This document shows, one piece after another, positions 43,787 to 53,036 of a stretch of 64,000 nt of DNA. Made by a program: the position numbers and the translations under genes. The notes beneath the pieces were generated by a model. It worked only from the letters and a program-made list of their open reading frames with translations, was not told where the DNA came from and searched no databases. Location of the stretch: the NCBI RefSeq assembly GCF_946998835.1, contig NZ_CAMQAZ010000003.1, positions 68,507 to 132,506 on the forward strand, written 5' to 3'. Each line of letters opens with the position of its first letter. Within the stretch, counting starts at the first letter, position 1. The stretch is from an uncultured Corynebacterium sp. Its GTDB lineage: Bacteria; Actinomycetota; Actinomycetes; Mycobacteriales; Mycobacteriaceae.

Positions 43787-45610
43787 CGCTTCCCTTGCTC
43801 CAGTCATCAGTGCCGCAAGTAGTCCAGCCAGCAGGCACAGTGTCCAGATTCCAAAGGCCGCCCACGCAGCCACATAGGAACCCTGGCTCGGTCGCGTGGT
43901 CGGTTCGATAACGCCCGGGACATGGTAAAGCTCCAGGTCAGGGCTGACATACACCGGGTTCAAAGCTGCCACAATCTCAGCGGAATCACCGAAGTTACCG
44001 GGCGAATTCTCCACCAGAACCCAGCCAACGCCCTGATCGCGAAGACTCTGGAGTGCAGACTCACGCTCCTCCTGTGTCTTCGCACCACCGAGCAGTGTGC
44101 GCTCAACTGTTGTGGCTCCCTCACCGGATACCGCCTGCCCAGAGACGATTAACTCACCCGAGTTCACCACCGGAGCAGGCAGAATCTTCGTAGCCGGGTC
44201 GAGGACAGGACGCCCATTGATGATGCGATAAGAACCGGCGGGCAGCACCGCAACGTGATCGTCGTCAAGCGCGACGACACCGGAGACCGCAGACCAGCCC
44301 TCCCACGACGGAATGGGGCGTAGCGGAGCGACATCGGCGGGCAGCGTCGGAACAGCCGCGATGATAATGAGTGCACTGACACCAGTCGCCAGCCATTGAC
44401 CGACATCGGCGGTGGCACTGCGCGCGCGGCGTGCCAGGTACTCCGCACCACTGGCGGCGAGGATGACATAGGCGGGGATGGCGAGCGCAATCCACTTCTG
44501 CGCATCGCGAAGTAGACCCGCTCCCGGAATATGCTCCAGCGCCCAGCCCATCGCCAGAATGCCCGGCGTCGTCGCGGCCAGAGCCACCAGCACGATGGCG
44601 GCGGCACCAGTGATAATCAGGCCCCGCCAGCGCTCCTGCGAATGCCAGACGCGACGGAATCCGAGACCCATCAGCGCCAAGAGCGGAAGCACCATGATGG
44701 CCGAAAAACCAACCTCGCGAGTCAGCGGCACAGCCTGCTTATTCCAGATGCCACCCAGCCCCAACAGACTGCCGAGCGTGCCGACGTGAGCCTCTGCTCT
44801 GGCCGCAAATGCGGCAGCGCCAGCCACATCGGAGGACCCAGCCGCACTCGGATTCAGTAAAGATGCGACCAACCACGGGGAACTGACCGCTACGGTTGTG
44901 GCCGCAATCCATGCGCGATTGCGGTTATCGCGAGCGGCGATAAATCCGGTGATACCAGCTAAGAGAGCGCCGGTCGGCGTGAGTCCCGCGGCAGCAATGG
45001 CACTGGTGCGCCACAGAGCACTGCCCATCTGCGTTGCCAGAACAACTGCTGGAAGTAGCAATACAGCGATGACCAGTGACCACTGCCCTTGGAGAAGTCG
45101 TTCGACCACGAACGGGTTCCAGAGCAGCATGGTCGGTGCGATCAGCTGGCTGACCAAGCTCGGGGTCATGCGAACAAGGCCGGAGCCGGGTGCGGCACCG
45201 GCGCCAGCACCAGTACCAGCGCTGCCGAACGTGAGCCTGCGGGCGAGTTCAGCAGCCGCAAGACCGCCGATCAAACAGGTGCCAACCAGGGCGAAGCGCA
45301 CCCAGTGGCTGACATCCACAAAATAACCCAATGCCCACAGGGCAGTGTCCTGCGGAACCGCTCGTGCCGCAGCGGGGCCGAGGCCCAGGGCTGCGTCGGT
45401 AAGCGGTGGGTGATTGGGGATAACCATGTCGCGCAGCAGAAACATCGGTGCCCCAAAGTGACTGTCAGCTGGCACCTTGTGAGGGACAAAGAGCGGCCAG
45501 CACACGGCAGCCGTCAGCACAAGAATCCACGACAACACAAAAACCCAGGCGACTCGCTCCGAATGAGAGCGAGCCGACTGGGTCAAAGTAGTGCGGAAAC
45601 GTTGTGTCAC
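43766..45610 (-). CDS. Polytopic membrane protein, Rv0226c-like (GT-C-like)
   Basis: A 614-residue membrane protein with about 11-12 hydrophobic segments. A large first extracellular loop contains acidic and histidine residues (HFGAPMFLLRDMVIPNHPPL), a soluble segment lies at about 430-575, and the final helix is before a basic tail. The layout resembles GT-C polyprenyl-sugar glycosyltransferases but no catalytic motif is certain. Its place between the glycosyltransferase and lmcA matches Rv0226c, supporting a role in envelope lipoglycan or mycolate export. Confidence 0.75.
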   Translation of the reverse strand: MTQRFRTTLTQSARSHSERVAWVFVLSWILVLTAAVCWPLFVPHKVPADSHFGAPMFLLRDMVIPNHPPLTDAALGLGPAAARAVPQDTALWALGYFVDVSHWVRFALVGTCLIGGLAAAELARRLTFGSAGTGAGAGAAPGSGLVRMTPSLVSQLIAPTMLLWNPFVVERLLQGQWSLVIAVLLLPAVVLATQMGSALWRTSAIAAAGLTPTGALLAGITGFIAARDNRNRAWIAATTVAVSSPWLVASLLNPSAAGSSDVAGAAAFAARAEAHVGTLGSLLGLGGIWNKQAVPLTREVGFSAIMVLPLLALMGLGFRRVWHSQERWRGLIITGAAAIVLVALAATTPGILAMGWALEHIPGAGLLRDAQKWIALAIPAYVILAASGAEYLARRARSATADVGQWLATGVSALIIIAAVPTLPADVAPLRPIPSWEGWSAVSGVVALDDDHVAVLPAGSYRIINGRPVLDPATKILPAPVVNSGELIVSGQAVSGEGATTVERTLLGGAKTQEERESALQSLRDQGVGWVLVENSPGNFGDSAEIVAALNPVYVSPDLELYHVPGVIEPTTRPSQGSYVAAWAAFGIWTLCLLAGLLAALMTGAREALLPRRR

Positions 45611-45634
45611 GTGCCCTATATTAAATTATTTTTA

Positions 45635-45698
45635 GATTCCCTCAGTGAAACGCCATGCGAGGTGCAACTCCAGGGTATAAGCGAGTGCCTGAGGAATC
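45635..45698 (-). terminator. Possible hairpin between lmcA and the Rv0226c-like gene
   Basis: GATTCCCTCAG (45635-45645) pairs with CTGAGGAATC (45689-45698) with one bulge across a 43-nt loop. The site follows lmcA, but an A-rich rather than U-rich tract follows in that direction. Confidence 0.3.
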
Positions 45699-45722
45699 CG
45701 AGGCACATCGGATTTTGATGGC

Positions 45723-46883
45723 TTAGGCAGACTTGCTGCGAATACGGAAGCCAATCACGATGAGGACCAGGCCGAGGATACCGAGAATCCACGGTGCGAC
45801 CGTGCCACCAATGGTCAGCGACTTACGTGCTTCCTTAGCACGGTCCATCTGGCGACCCTGGGAGCCCTCGTCCCACTGCGCGGTGTACTTCATCGCAGTA
45901 CGGTTCTGCTCCTTGGCCTCCTTCTCGCGGCCAGACTGGGAAGCAATCTCCTCAGCTTCCTTATCGTCCTTGGCGTAGTACATGAACATCTCTTCAGTAC
46001 CGTTGACAATCACACCGGAGGTCGGCTCGACGCGAACGGTACGGACGTTGGTGTAGTAACGATCCATCTCGACGTCGTCGTCACCCTCCAGGCCCCACTT
46101 GTGAGCCGGGAAGCTCAGGCGCATGGAAGCCAGCGAGGACTTGTCGGCCTCGGTGAGCTTGCGGCCATCGCGGGTGAAGTGCTCGGTCAGGGACTCGTAG
46201 AGGTTCTGCGGCGGAATGGTCATGGAGTACTTGTAGACCTTGACACCATCCTGAGTTTCCTCACCGACGAAGTCGATCTCGAAGTTACGCATCGCCTGCA
46301 CGTCGAAGTACGGGTAGGACTTCTTCTCAGCGCCGAACGGGAACTGGTACTGAATGCCCGGACGGGTGAACGTCGGCGGCTTGGAGTCCGAACCACCCTG
46401 CGGTGCGTTAATAGCAACGCTGGAAATCGGGTCATCTACCGGGTACGCAGTGCTGCGGTCGACAGTGATGCGGTCCAGGGTTGCATTGATGAGGTTCTTC
46501 GGCTCTTCGCGGTCATCGCGCAGCAGAGTGGTGCCGACCTGGAGGGTCGCAATCTTGTCATCAGACGGCTCCTCAATCTCCACATGGCGCTTCGACTGCA
46601 TCGGAGTCTGGTCATTGATGAAGCAGTGAATCGGAAGCTCTCGCTTCTCTTCGTCCGACTCTGCCTTACAGCGCGGGTCATTCTTGCGGTTTGGAGTTGG
46701 CTCGTTCTTGCCCAGCTGGCCGGAGTCCAACAGAGTGCCGTCGCGCACCTCCGTGACGGTATCGCTCACAGTGTCAAGCGGAATGACCCGGAGGCGAGGC
46801 ACCAGGAAGGTCGGCAGAAGGACGGCAATGACAATCAATGCAGCACCGATAATGATCAGTGCATGTCCGAGAGTTCTCTTCAT
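45723..46883 (-). CDS. lmcA: DUF3068 protein, LmcA-like lipomannan/LAM factor
   Basis: A 386-residue protein with an N-terminal membrane helix (LGHALIIIGAALIVIAVLL), a ~320-residue periplasmic DUF3068 domain and a C-terminal helix (VAPWILGILGLVLIVIGF) with a basic end. DUF3068 proteins in C. glutamicum (NCgl2760) and M. smegmatis are needed for lipomannan maturation and LAM synthesis and have a lipid-binding-like fold. A good AAAGGA ribosome site precedes the start. It is divergent from tmaT across ~195 bp of unusually AT-rich DNA that probably carries both promoters. Confidence 0.9.
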   Translation of the reverse strand: MKRTLGHALIIIGAALIVIAVLLPTFLVPRLRVIPLDTVSDTVTEVRDGTLLDSGQLGKNEPTPNRKNDPRCKAESDEEKRELPIHCFINDQTPMQSKRHVEIEEPSDDKIATLQVGTTLLRDDREEPKNLINATLDRITVDRSTAYPVDDPISSVAINAPQGGSDSKPPTFTRPGIQYQFPFGAEKKSYPYFDVQAMRNFEIDFVGEETQDGVKVYKYSMTIPPQNLYESLTEHFTRDGRKLTEADKSSLASMRLSFPAHKWGLEGDDDVEMDRYYTNVRTVRVEPTSGVIVNGTEEMFMYYAKDDKEAEEIASQSGREKEAKEQNRTAMKYTAQWDEGSQGRQMDRAKEARKSLTIGGTVAPWILGILGLVLIVIGFRIRSKSA

Positions 46884-47078
46884 CAGCGGATAGTCCTTTA
46901 ACTGTACGTAACTTTCTGCAGCAAAACCTAGCAGGAAGTTAGGAATCGCGTGGTGCGTTTTCTAAAAATAGCTTGTCGGGAAAACAAAATAAATTTAGAA
47001 AACCTGCCTGAACAGGAATTATTTCATAATAGAATACAAGTGATTTTACCCATTTCGGTATCCGTGTAAGAAAGTACT

Positions 47079-48323
47079 ATGACGTCCAAGGCATCTGAGA
47101 CAGCCCTCAACGCTATGCCAAACGCGAGGCAGAACTCTACGCTTGGCACTGGGGCGCCCCAGGCCACCACCTTCCGCCCGGGCTTCCTGCCCTCGCTGGA
47201 AGGCTTGCGTGCAGTGGCGTCGATGGGCATCATCGGCACACACGTCGCATTCCAGACCGGGCATGATGTGGGGGCGTTGTGGGAGCGCATTCTCGGCCGC
47301 TTCGACTTCTTCGTGGCCGTCTTCTTCGTACTGTCCGGATTCTTGTTGTGGCGTTCTCACCGCTCGGGCTACGGCGGAATTCCCCGTCGTAAAGCACCGG
47401 CAGACACCGACGGCGGGCGGAAGAAGAGCTGGGCGAAGTACTACAAGAAACGCATCGCGCGAATCATGCCCGCGTACTGGGTACTTGTGCTTATTGTGCT
47501 CATCGCGCTGCCGGTGGGCAGCGGGGCGGATCTGAAGGTGTGGCTGACAAACCTGACGCTGACGCAGGTGTACTTCTCCGACTCCTTGCACGGTGGACTA
47601 ACGCACCTGTGGTCGTTGTCGGTGGAAGTGGCGTTCTACATTTCGCTGCCGCTGTTCGCCATTGGGCTGAGCCGGCTGGATCCACACCGCCAGCAGGGGC
47701 ATCGCATAGCGGCAATTTCCCTGCTGGCACTCCTGAGTTTCGGCTGGCCCTACCTGCCGCTGCCGTACCCGGAAGGCGTAAACCCGCATATTCAGCCAAT
47801 TGCGTACTTCTCCTGGTTCGCCGTGGGCATGATTCTCGCCGAACTGGAATCACTCCAGGGCGTCGACACCGATGCCGCCCGCGCGAAGGTAGAAACCATG
47901 CAGCGCTGGGCGCGTCGTCGCCCGTTGTGGCTGGTCATCGCCATCGCTGCGCTGGTGCTGGCTTCCTACCTCGGCCCCGAAGGGCTAGTCGAGCTCACCA
48001 ACTGGGAATTCACCCGTCGCCTGCTGTGCGGTCTGGTCTTCGGCGCCGCCATCATCGGCCCCTGGACGCTGGCGCCGGAATCGCGCTTCCTCGAACACCC
48101 CGTCATGCAGGCGCTGGGGCGCTGGTCCTACGGCATCTTCCTCTGGCACGTGGCGATGCTCTCTATCGCATTCCCGCTGCTGGGAGTGAAGCTATTTACC
48201 GGCCATCTGCTCAGCGTCACTATTGTCACGGTCGCGCTGTCGATTCCGGTTGCCGCCGCCTCCTACGCGCTCGTCGAGGAACCCGCGCGCCGCTTCTTCG
48301 CACGCAACTGGGTCAACCGCTAA
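47079..48323 (+). CDS. tmaT: Acyltransferase 3 family protein, TmaT-like
   Basis: A 414-residue membrane acyltransferase (acyltransferase-3/OafA family) with ~10 helices. Family marks are FLPSLEGLRAVASMGIIGTHVAFQTG (catalytic His region), DFFVAVFFVLSGFLLWRSH and LTHLWSLSVEVAFYISLPL. By position next to lmcA it matches TmaT of C. glutamicum, which acetylates trehalose monocorynomycolate before its export by CmpL1. No CmpL transporter gene is present in this window. It converges on aftD, leaving 6 bp between stops. Confidence 0.82.
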   Translation: MTSKASETALNAMPNARQNSTLGTGAPQATTFRPGFLPSLEGLRAVASMGIIGTHVAFQTGHDVGALWERILGRFDFFVAVFFVLSGFLLWRSHRSGYGGIPRRKAPADTDGGRKKSWAKYYKKRIARIMPAYWVLVLIVLIALPVGSGADLKVWLTNLTLTQVYFSDSLHGGLTHLWSLSVEVAFYISLPLFAIGLSRLDPHRQQGHRIAAISLLALLSFGWPYLPLPYPEGVNPHIQPIAYFSWFAVGMILAELESLQGVDTDAARAKVETMQRWARRRPLWLVIAIAALVLASYLGPEGLVELTNWEFTRRLLCGLVFGAAIIGPWTLAPESRFLEHPVMQALGRWSYGIFLWHVAMLSIAFPLLGVKLFTGHLLSVTIVTVALSIPVAAASYALVEEPARRFFARNWVNR

Positions 48324-48329
48324 CGGCTC

Positions 48330-51300
48330 TTAATCAGCATCGTCGCTAGGGAGCATCGAGCAGCACGCCGCAATGGTCAGCGCCGCTGTCAGCAGTAGCT
48401 GTAGCGGCCAGCCGGCACCGGCGTAGTCATCCTTCGGCCACGGATTCGTCGCAAGCACCAACCCCGCAAGTCCCATCGTCGCAGCGAGCGCCGCAATCAG
48501 TGCGTTTCGCACGTTCAGCCACGGCTTGACGACGCCCCCACGCTTCCGTTCCCAGAAAGCCGCACCAAGGGTAGCGGCAACCACCACGAGGGCAACGACC
48601 ACGCCAGGCCAGCTGGATACCAAGGTCACTGTTGCGGCTGCCGCAATACCAATAGCCGCTCGCGGCAGGTCGTTGCTCAGGGAAGTCCGGGGAATCGGGG
48701 AGGTGGCAGCGAAGCGTCGCCAAGCAAAGGCGAGCCCCACGGTAACCAGCGCGTACACCGCTGCGAGCGCACCACCTGCGAGGATGCCAGTTCGCCAGGT
48801 CTGCTGTGGCGGGTAGGTCAACTCGGCCGCGCCACCGATGCCAGCCGGAATCATCCAGCCCTGCTGCCAACCGGAGACCGTGACCGGCTTCATGGCGGCA
48901 CCGCCGACGCGCAGCTCGTGGCCAGCATTGACAGAAATGGGCAACCAGACGATGCGGTCGTGGTCGCTGGTGTCGATGGGTTTGTCCAGGTCGACCGGAG
49001 TGACCTGCTGCTGCTCAGCGGAGGGCGCGAAGTAATCGGTCGAGGTAAGTGACACCCAATCGGACTTGGCATCGATGCGCCATGGACCCGGCGAGAGCTC
49101 TACTTCCTCGCCACAGGTCAGCTCGCGGTGATCAGAGCCATCGCCGCGCCGGATGCTGGCCCACGGATCGCGGACGCTGCTTCGGCAGGTATCCGCGTCG
49201 ACCTTCACCTTCACCGGATGTGGAACACTAAACAGGCGCACCAGCGTGCCCTCGTGAATCTCCTGGCCGAAGACCCACCGCTGGGCCAGCGCCGAGGAAT
49301 TCGGCACAACCGGAATGCGTACCGGTGTGAGATCTTCTGCAACGTCCTGGTCGGACAGCTCGGCCTCCGCATCGGAAGCTGGACTAGTGGCCTCGAACGC
49401 ATCAAAATCAGTGTCCTGCTTCGGAACCACCAGGCCCAGCTCGGAAATAGCAAAGCCCACAGGAGCGACCTTCGCGGTAATGCGCACAGAAGTGGTCTTG
49501 CCGCCAGGCAGCGGAATCCGAGTCGTCTCACCCGGGGCCAGCTGCACAGACGTGGAGGCCGTGTCCGTCTGGATACGCAGCTGCACCGGAACGCGAGCGC
49601 CGGTCAGGGTGAGCACCGCATTGTCGGTTGGCTTCTTCCATGACACCTTCACCCACTCAGCCTGGCTCTTACCTGCCGCGGGTTCCCACCACGTGGAAGT
49701 GTCACCGTCGACCATCGCGCTGACGGAGTGATCCGCGGAGGCACCGCCGACGTTGTAGGGCTCAGAGGCCGAAGATGAAACCTCAATTGTGGCGCGGCCC
49801 GTCGCCGTCTGCGTCAAGGGCAGGCCAGCAACGGGGTAGTCCGGTACAAGGTTGCGGACATATGAGTCCTCGTCCTCGGCCAGGATTGCCGACTCCGCAC
49901 CGACGACCTCACCGTAATTGCGGCCGCGACGTGCGGGTGTGTCGGTGACAGTACCGGCATCCCCGCCGGCCAGGATGCGTACCGGGGCATCGGAATCGAC
50001 CTCATCAAGCCGCGGAAGCACCTCGGGGCCACCGGCGACCAGTGGCACCTGCGCAGCGTCCACCAACCGTGGTGACATGGCGTGATTGCGCAGCTCCTTC
50101 GGGCCCGCGCCCCAAATCTGGATTGTGGTATGCCCGTCCTTGTCAGGGAATTCCGCCACCTTTTCCATGGTCGGGGAGTCCTGCAGCGTGGAGGTGATAG
50201 CGCGTAGCGAATCAGCCCTTGAAGGCACCCGTAAATCGTGGCGGACCAGCACGTAGCCGATACCGTTGTTACGCAGTGTGGCATCCAGTGCCGGTACTTC
50301 GCGACCCCGAGTCAGCGAATTGCGCAGACCATCGAGGCCACGAATCGCCTCCGGGGGTACCAGCGGCACGGTATCGCGGACGGCCCAGGGGACGTCGGCG
50401 AGCGGCTGGAGCGGCTCGTCACGAGTATTGCCCCACGTCTGGTCTGCAAACGGTGACGAAGGCACAACCAGCGTACGGGTGTCCGTGCCCTGCTTGTTCA
50501 GCCAATCGGCGGCCTCGTGCCAGTAGCCCGGTACCTCGGAAAAGCCGCCCGCCGGGGCGAGGCGGGCACTCCACGCAGGTGCGGTGGCGCTGGCGATAAC
50601 TACCAGGACCAGCATCGATGCGATAGCGCGCGGGTGCTTCTCCGGGTGCAGCCACTGCTGCCAGCCTGTCTTTGCTTGTGCGGCGGCTGTTACTGGAGCC
50701 GTGACATCGGCATTTTCGTCATCAGCATCGGCGCTCGCCGGCTCGCCCGCATGCTCCCGCCATGGCCACGGCAGCTGAGCCGTCGCATGGGCGAAGCCGA
50801 TAACAAGCGGCAGGCGCACAATAGTGTCGAACTTGTGCAGGTTGCGCAGTGCTGCCAGCGTCGAATCGAGCATCTCGCGAGCCGATTCCCACACCAGTCC
50901 GAAGGGCTCCGTCCAGGCCGCCATGATGACAAGGCCGATGAGCATCATCATCAGCCACATCTGGCGCAGCGGCAGCGAACGCATGACCAGGCCAAACATC
51001 CCAATCGCTGCCACCGCCATAGTGGCGTAGATCAGAATCGGTTCGGCGACCAGCGCATTTCCGCCCACGCGCTCGAAAGAGACAAACGGTGTCCACGAGG
51101 TCGTGCCGCGGAGTGTCTCGCCGAGACTCAGCCAACGAGTAGTCACACCGGAGGACTCGATGTAGTCCGTAAACGGTGGTGAGTACTTGCCCAGCAGTAG
51201 TAGCGGCACGATCCACCACATGCTGACCGCCGCACACGCGGCCAGCCAACCCCCGAGCATCGCCCATGCGCGCCCACGGCGAGGCCCCGTAAAGGCGAAG

Positions 51301-51935
51301 AAGAGCAGCATCAGCCCAGCGGGAATACAGGCCGCGGCCGTACTGACCGCATTGACCGCGCCCGTGCACAACACCGCCAGACCGGAAAGCAACACCGCGC
51401 GGGCAGTCGCACGCCAGGGCAATTCGTCGCGCCGGGCGGCAACCCGCAGTAGCGGGAGCAGAATCCACGGCGCCAGCGCTACCGGCCAGGCCTCGGACGA
51501 AATCGCACCCAAAGTCGTAATTACGCGCGGCGACAACGCATACAACATGGCCGCCAGTACGCGAGAGGTATGCGTGCCGACGCCGATAGCTTCGGCCACC
51601 CGGTATGCGCCGGTGAAAGCAAGACAGAGAGTGAGACTCCACCACAGCGCCTGGATGAACCAGCCGGGCGCTAATACGTCTGGCAGTAAACTGAACAGGG
51701 CGAAGAATGCGCCCTGTGGAAAGAGGTAGCCATAAGCCTGATTCTGGAGTTGCCCCAGTGGCATGGTGTCTGACCACATGTTGAGCGATGCGGATAAGAA
51801 CCCGATGGGGTTTTCCGTCAGGTCGTGCTTGGTGTCAGCGACCGTTTTGCCGGGGGACTGGATGAATGCCAGCAGGCACAGCAAAGCCCACCAAGGTGCA
51901 AGCACGCGCTTACGCGCTCGAACAGAGGTGGGCAT
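48330..51935 (-). CDS. aftD: Alpha-(1->3)-arabinofuranosyltransferase
   Basis: AftD is a large GT-C enzyme adding branching arabinofuranose to arabinogalactan/LAM from decaprenyl-phospho-arabinose outside the membrane. The 1201-residue protein starts with a ~430-residue membrane domain (about 11 helices; SLNMWSDTMPLGQLQNQAYGYLFPQGAFF carries the acidic GT-C region). A long periplasmic part follows with a discoidin-like carbohydrate-binding segment (about 715-840), then C-terminal helices. Mycobacterial AftD is ~1400 residues, so this one is shorter, as is usual in corynebacteria. DUF2613 follows the usual partner order. Confidence 0.92.
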   Translation of the reverse strand: MPTSVRARKRVLAPWWALLCLLAFIQSPGKTVADTKHDLTENPIGFLSASLNMWSDTMPLGQLQNQAYGYLFPQGAFFALFSLLPDVLAPGWFIQALWWSLTLCLAFTGAYRVAEAIGVGTHTSRVLAAMLYALSPRVITTLGAISSEAWPVALAPWILLPLLRVAARRDELPWRATARAVLLSGLAVLCTGAVNAVSTAAACIPAGLMLLFFAFTGPRRGRAWAMLGGWLAACAAVSMWWIVPLLLLGKYSPPFTDYIESSGVTTRWLSLGETLRGTTSWTPFVSFERVGGNALVAEPILIYATMAVAAIGMFGLVMRSLPLRQMWLMMMLIGLVIMAAWTEPFGLVWESAREMLDSTLAALRNLHKFDTIVRLPLVIGFAHATAQLPWPWREHAGEPASADADDENADVTAPVTAAAQAKTGWQQWLHPEKHPRAIASMLVLVVIASATAPAWSARLAPAGGFSEVPGYWHEAADWLNKQGTDTRTLVVPSSPFADQTWGNTRDEPLQPLADVPWAVRDTVPLVPPEAIRGLDGLRNSLTRGREVPALDATLRNNGIGYVLVRHDLRVPSRADSLRAITSTLQDSPTMEKVAEFPDKDGHTTIQIWGAGPKELRNHAMSPRLVDAAQVPLVAGGPEVLPRLDEVDSDAPVRILAGGDAGTVTDTPARRGRNYGEVVGAESAILAEDEDSYVRNLVPDYPVAGLPLTQTATGRATIEVSSSASEPYNVGGASADHSVSAMVDGDTSTWWEPAAGKSQAEWVKVSWKKPTDNAVLTLTGARVPVQLRIQTDTASTSVQLAPGETTRIPLPGGKTTSVRITAKVAPVGFAISELGLVVPKQDTDFDAFEATSPASDAEAELSDQDVAEDLTPVRIPVVPNSSALAQRWVFGQEIHEGTLVRLFSVPHPVKVKVDADTCRSSVRDPWASIRRGDGSDHRELTCGEEVELSPGPWRIDAKSDWVSLTSTDYFAPSAEQQQVTPVDLDKPIDTSDHDRIVWLPISVNAGHELRVGGAAMKPVTVSGWQQGWMIPAGIGGAAELTYPPQQTWRTGILAGGALAAVYALVTVGLAFAWRRFAATSPIPRTSLSNDLPRAAIGIAAAATVTLVSSWPGVVVALVVVAATLGAAFWERKRGGVVKPWLNVRNALIAALAATMGLAGLVLATNPWPKDDYAGAGWPLQLLLTAALTIAACCSMLPSDDAD

Positions 51936-51964
51936 AGTTTTAAAGGAGCGGGAGCGTTAAAAGT

Positions 51965-52159
51965 TTAACGCTGACCGTATTCGACACCGCCAAGCAGGGC
52001 ATCATCAGTGGAAACAGCCTTGGCTTCCGGAATTCGGTCTTCGGTCAGAGCCTGGCCGATGCCGAAGATAGCGGCACCACCGAGAAGGGCGCCAATCAGC
52101 GCCGAGGCCAAGGCCGGACCAACGCTACGACGCTGCTCGGAATCAGTTTCGTATGCCAT
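51965..52159 (-). CDS. DUF2613 small membrane protein (Rv0236A-like)
   Basis: A 64-residue protein with one hydrophobic segment (VGPALASALIGALLGGAAIFGI) and a polar C-terminus, matching DUF2613. Rv0236A holds the same position beside aftD in M. tuberculosis. It ends in the gene order just upstream of aftD (29-bp gap, same strand) and has GAGGAGTC before its ATG, so it is probably the first gene of an aftD operon. Function unknown. Confidence 0.85.
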   Translation of the reverse strand: MAYETDSEQRRSVGPALASALIGALLGGAAIFGIGQALTEDRIPEAKAVSTDDALLGGVEYGQR

Positions 52160-52358
52160 GTTGAGGACTCCTCGTGTGCATTAAGTCAGTACTTTTTATA
52201 AAACTACACTCTGTGACAGCTGTAAACCAGTGGAACAGCTGGGAATTCTCTCCCTGCTGTGAATTGTGGGCAATTCCAGCAGCCATTGAGTTTTCTTAGT
52301 TGAGTAGAGTAGTCCATTTTCTATCAGCTAAGTAAGTTTTTGAAAATTTTCTGGAAAA

Positions 52359-52838
52359 TTATTCCTTTTCCCCCGGAACGACAAGGACCGGACGGCCAGC
52401 ATTCTTCAGCAATGCATCCGAGGTCGAGGCTGTAAATAGTCCACGCAAACCAGTGACACCACGAGTGCCGGAGATAATCACGCCAGCATCGAGGTCGTGA
52501 GCTGCATCGACAATGGCCGACCAGATAGTAGTTTCGGTCTCCACCAGGTATGGCTCCGCGACGAAGCCGGCCTCAGCGGCAATCTGAACACCCTCACGGC
52601 AAATGCGGACGGCCTCGTCATGAGCCGGATCGCCGTCTTCAGTGGTGGCATCCCAATCAGGCTGCATCATGCCCGAGGCGCCAGCAGTTCGCGCCGCGGC
52701 ACGCTGCAGCGGCTCCCACGCAGTCAGAATGTAGGCAGTTTTGACGCTCAGCAACTTTCCGGCGTACGCCAGTGCTCGCTTCGCTTCGTCGGAGCCGTCA
52801 TAGGCAATGAGCATGGAATCGGAAATCGGTTCAACCAT
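52359..52838 (-). CDS. Universal stress protein (UspA family)
   Basis: A 159-residue single Usp domain. It starts DSMLIAYDGSDEAKRALAYAGKLL and ends with the nucleotide-binding pattern GTRGVTGLRGLFTASTSDALL, then GRPVLVVPGEKE, matching G-x2-G-x9-G-S/T-type ATP-binding Usp proteins apart from small changes. Role: stress or dormancy adaptation, partner unknown. Transcribed alone; ~200-bp gaps on both sides hold promoters but no gene. Confidence 0.92.
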   Translation of the reverse strand: MVEPISDSMLIAYDGSDEAKRALAYAGKLLSVKTAYILTAWEPLQRAAARTAGASGMMQPDWDATTEDGDPAHDEAVRICREGVQIAAEAGFVAEPYLVETETTIWSAIVDAAHDLDAGVIISGTRGVTGLRGLFTASTSDALLKNAGRPVLVVPGEKE

Positions 52839-53036
52839 TTTCAGTTCAATCCTTACGTCACAGATAGCCGAAAAACTTGCAATAGATAAAGAAAAAGAGA
52901 TGTCGCTGTAGTCCAGGATAGGACAACAGCGGCATTCAGCACGTCAGTTTTTCAAGCCACTGCCAACCAGCGGTGGCGAACCGGCGGGTTGAATCGGCTA
53001 GAGGGGCTCTAACGGTAAGCGGTAACGTCCACTGTT

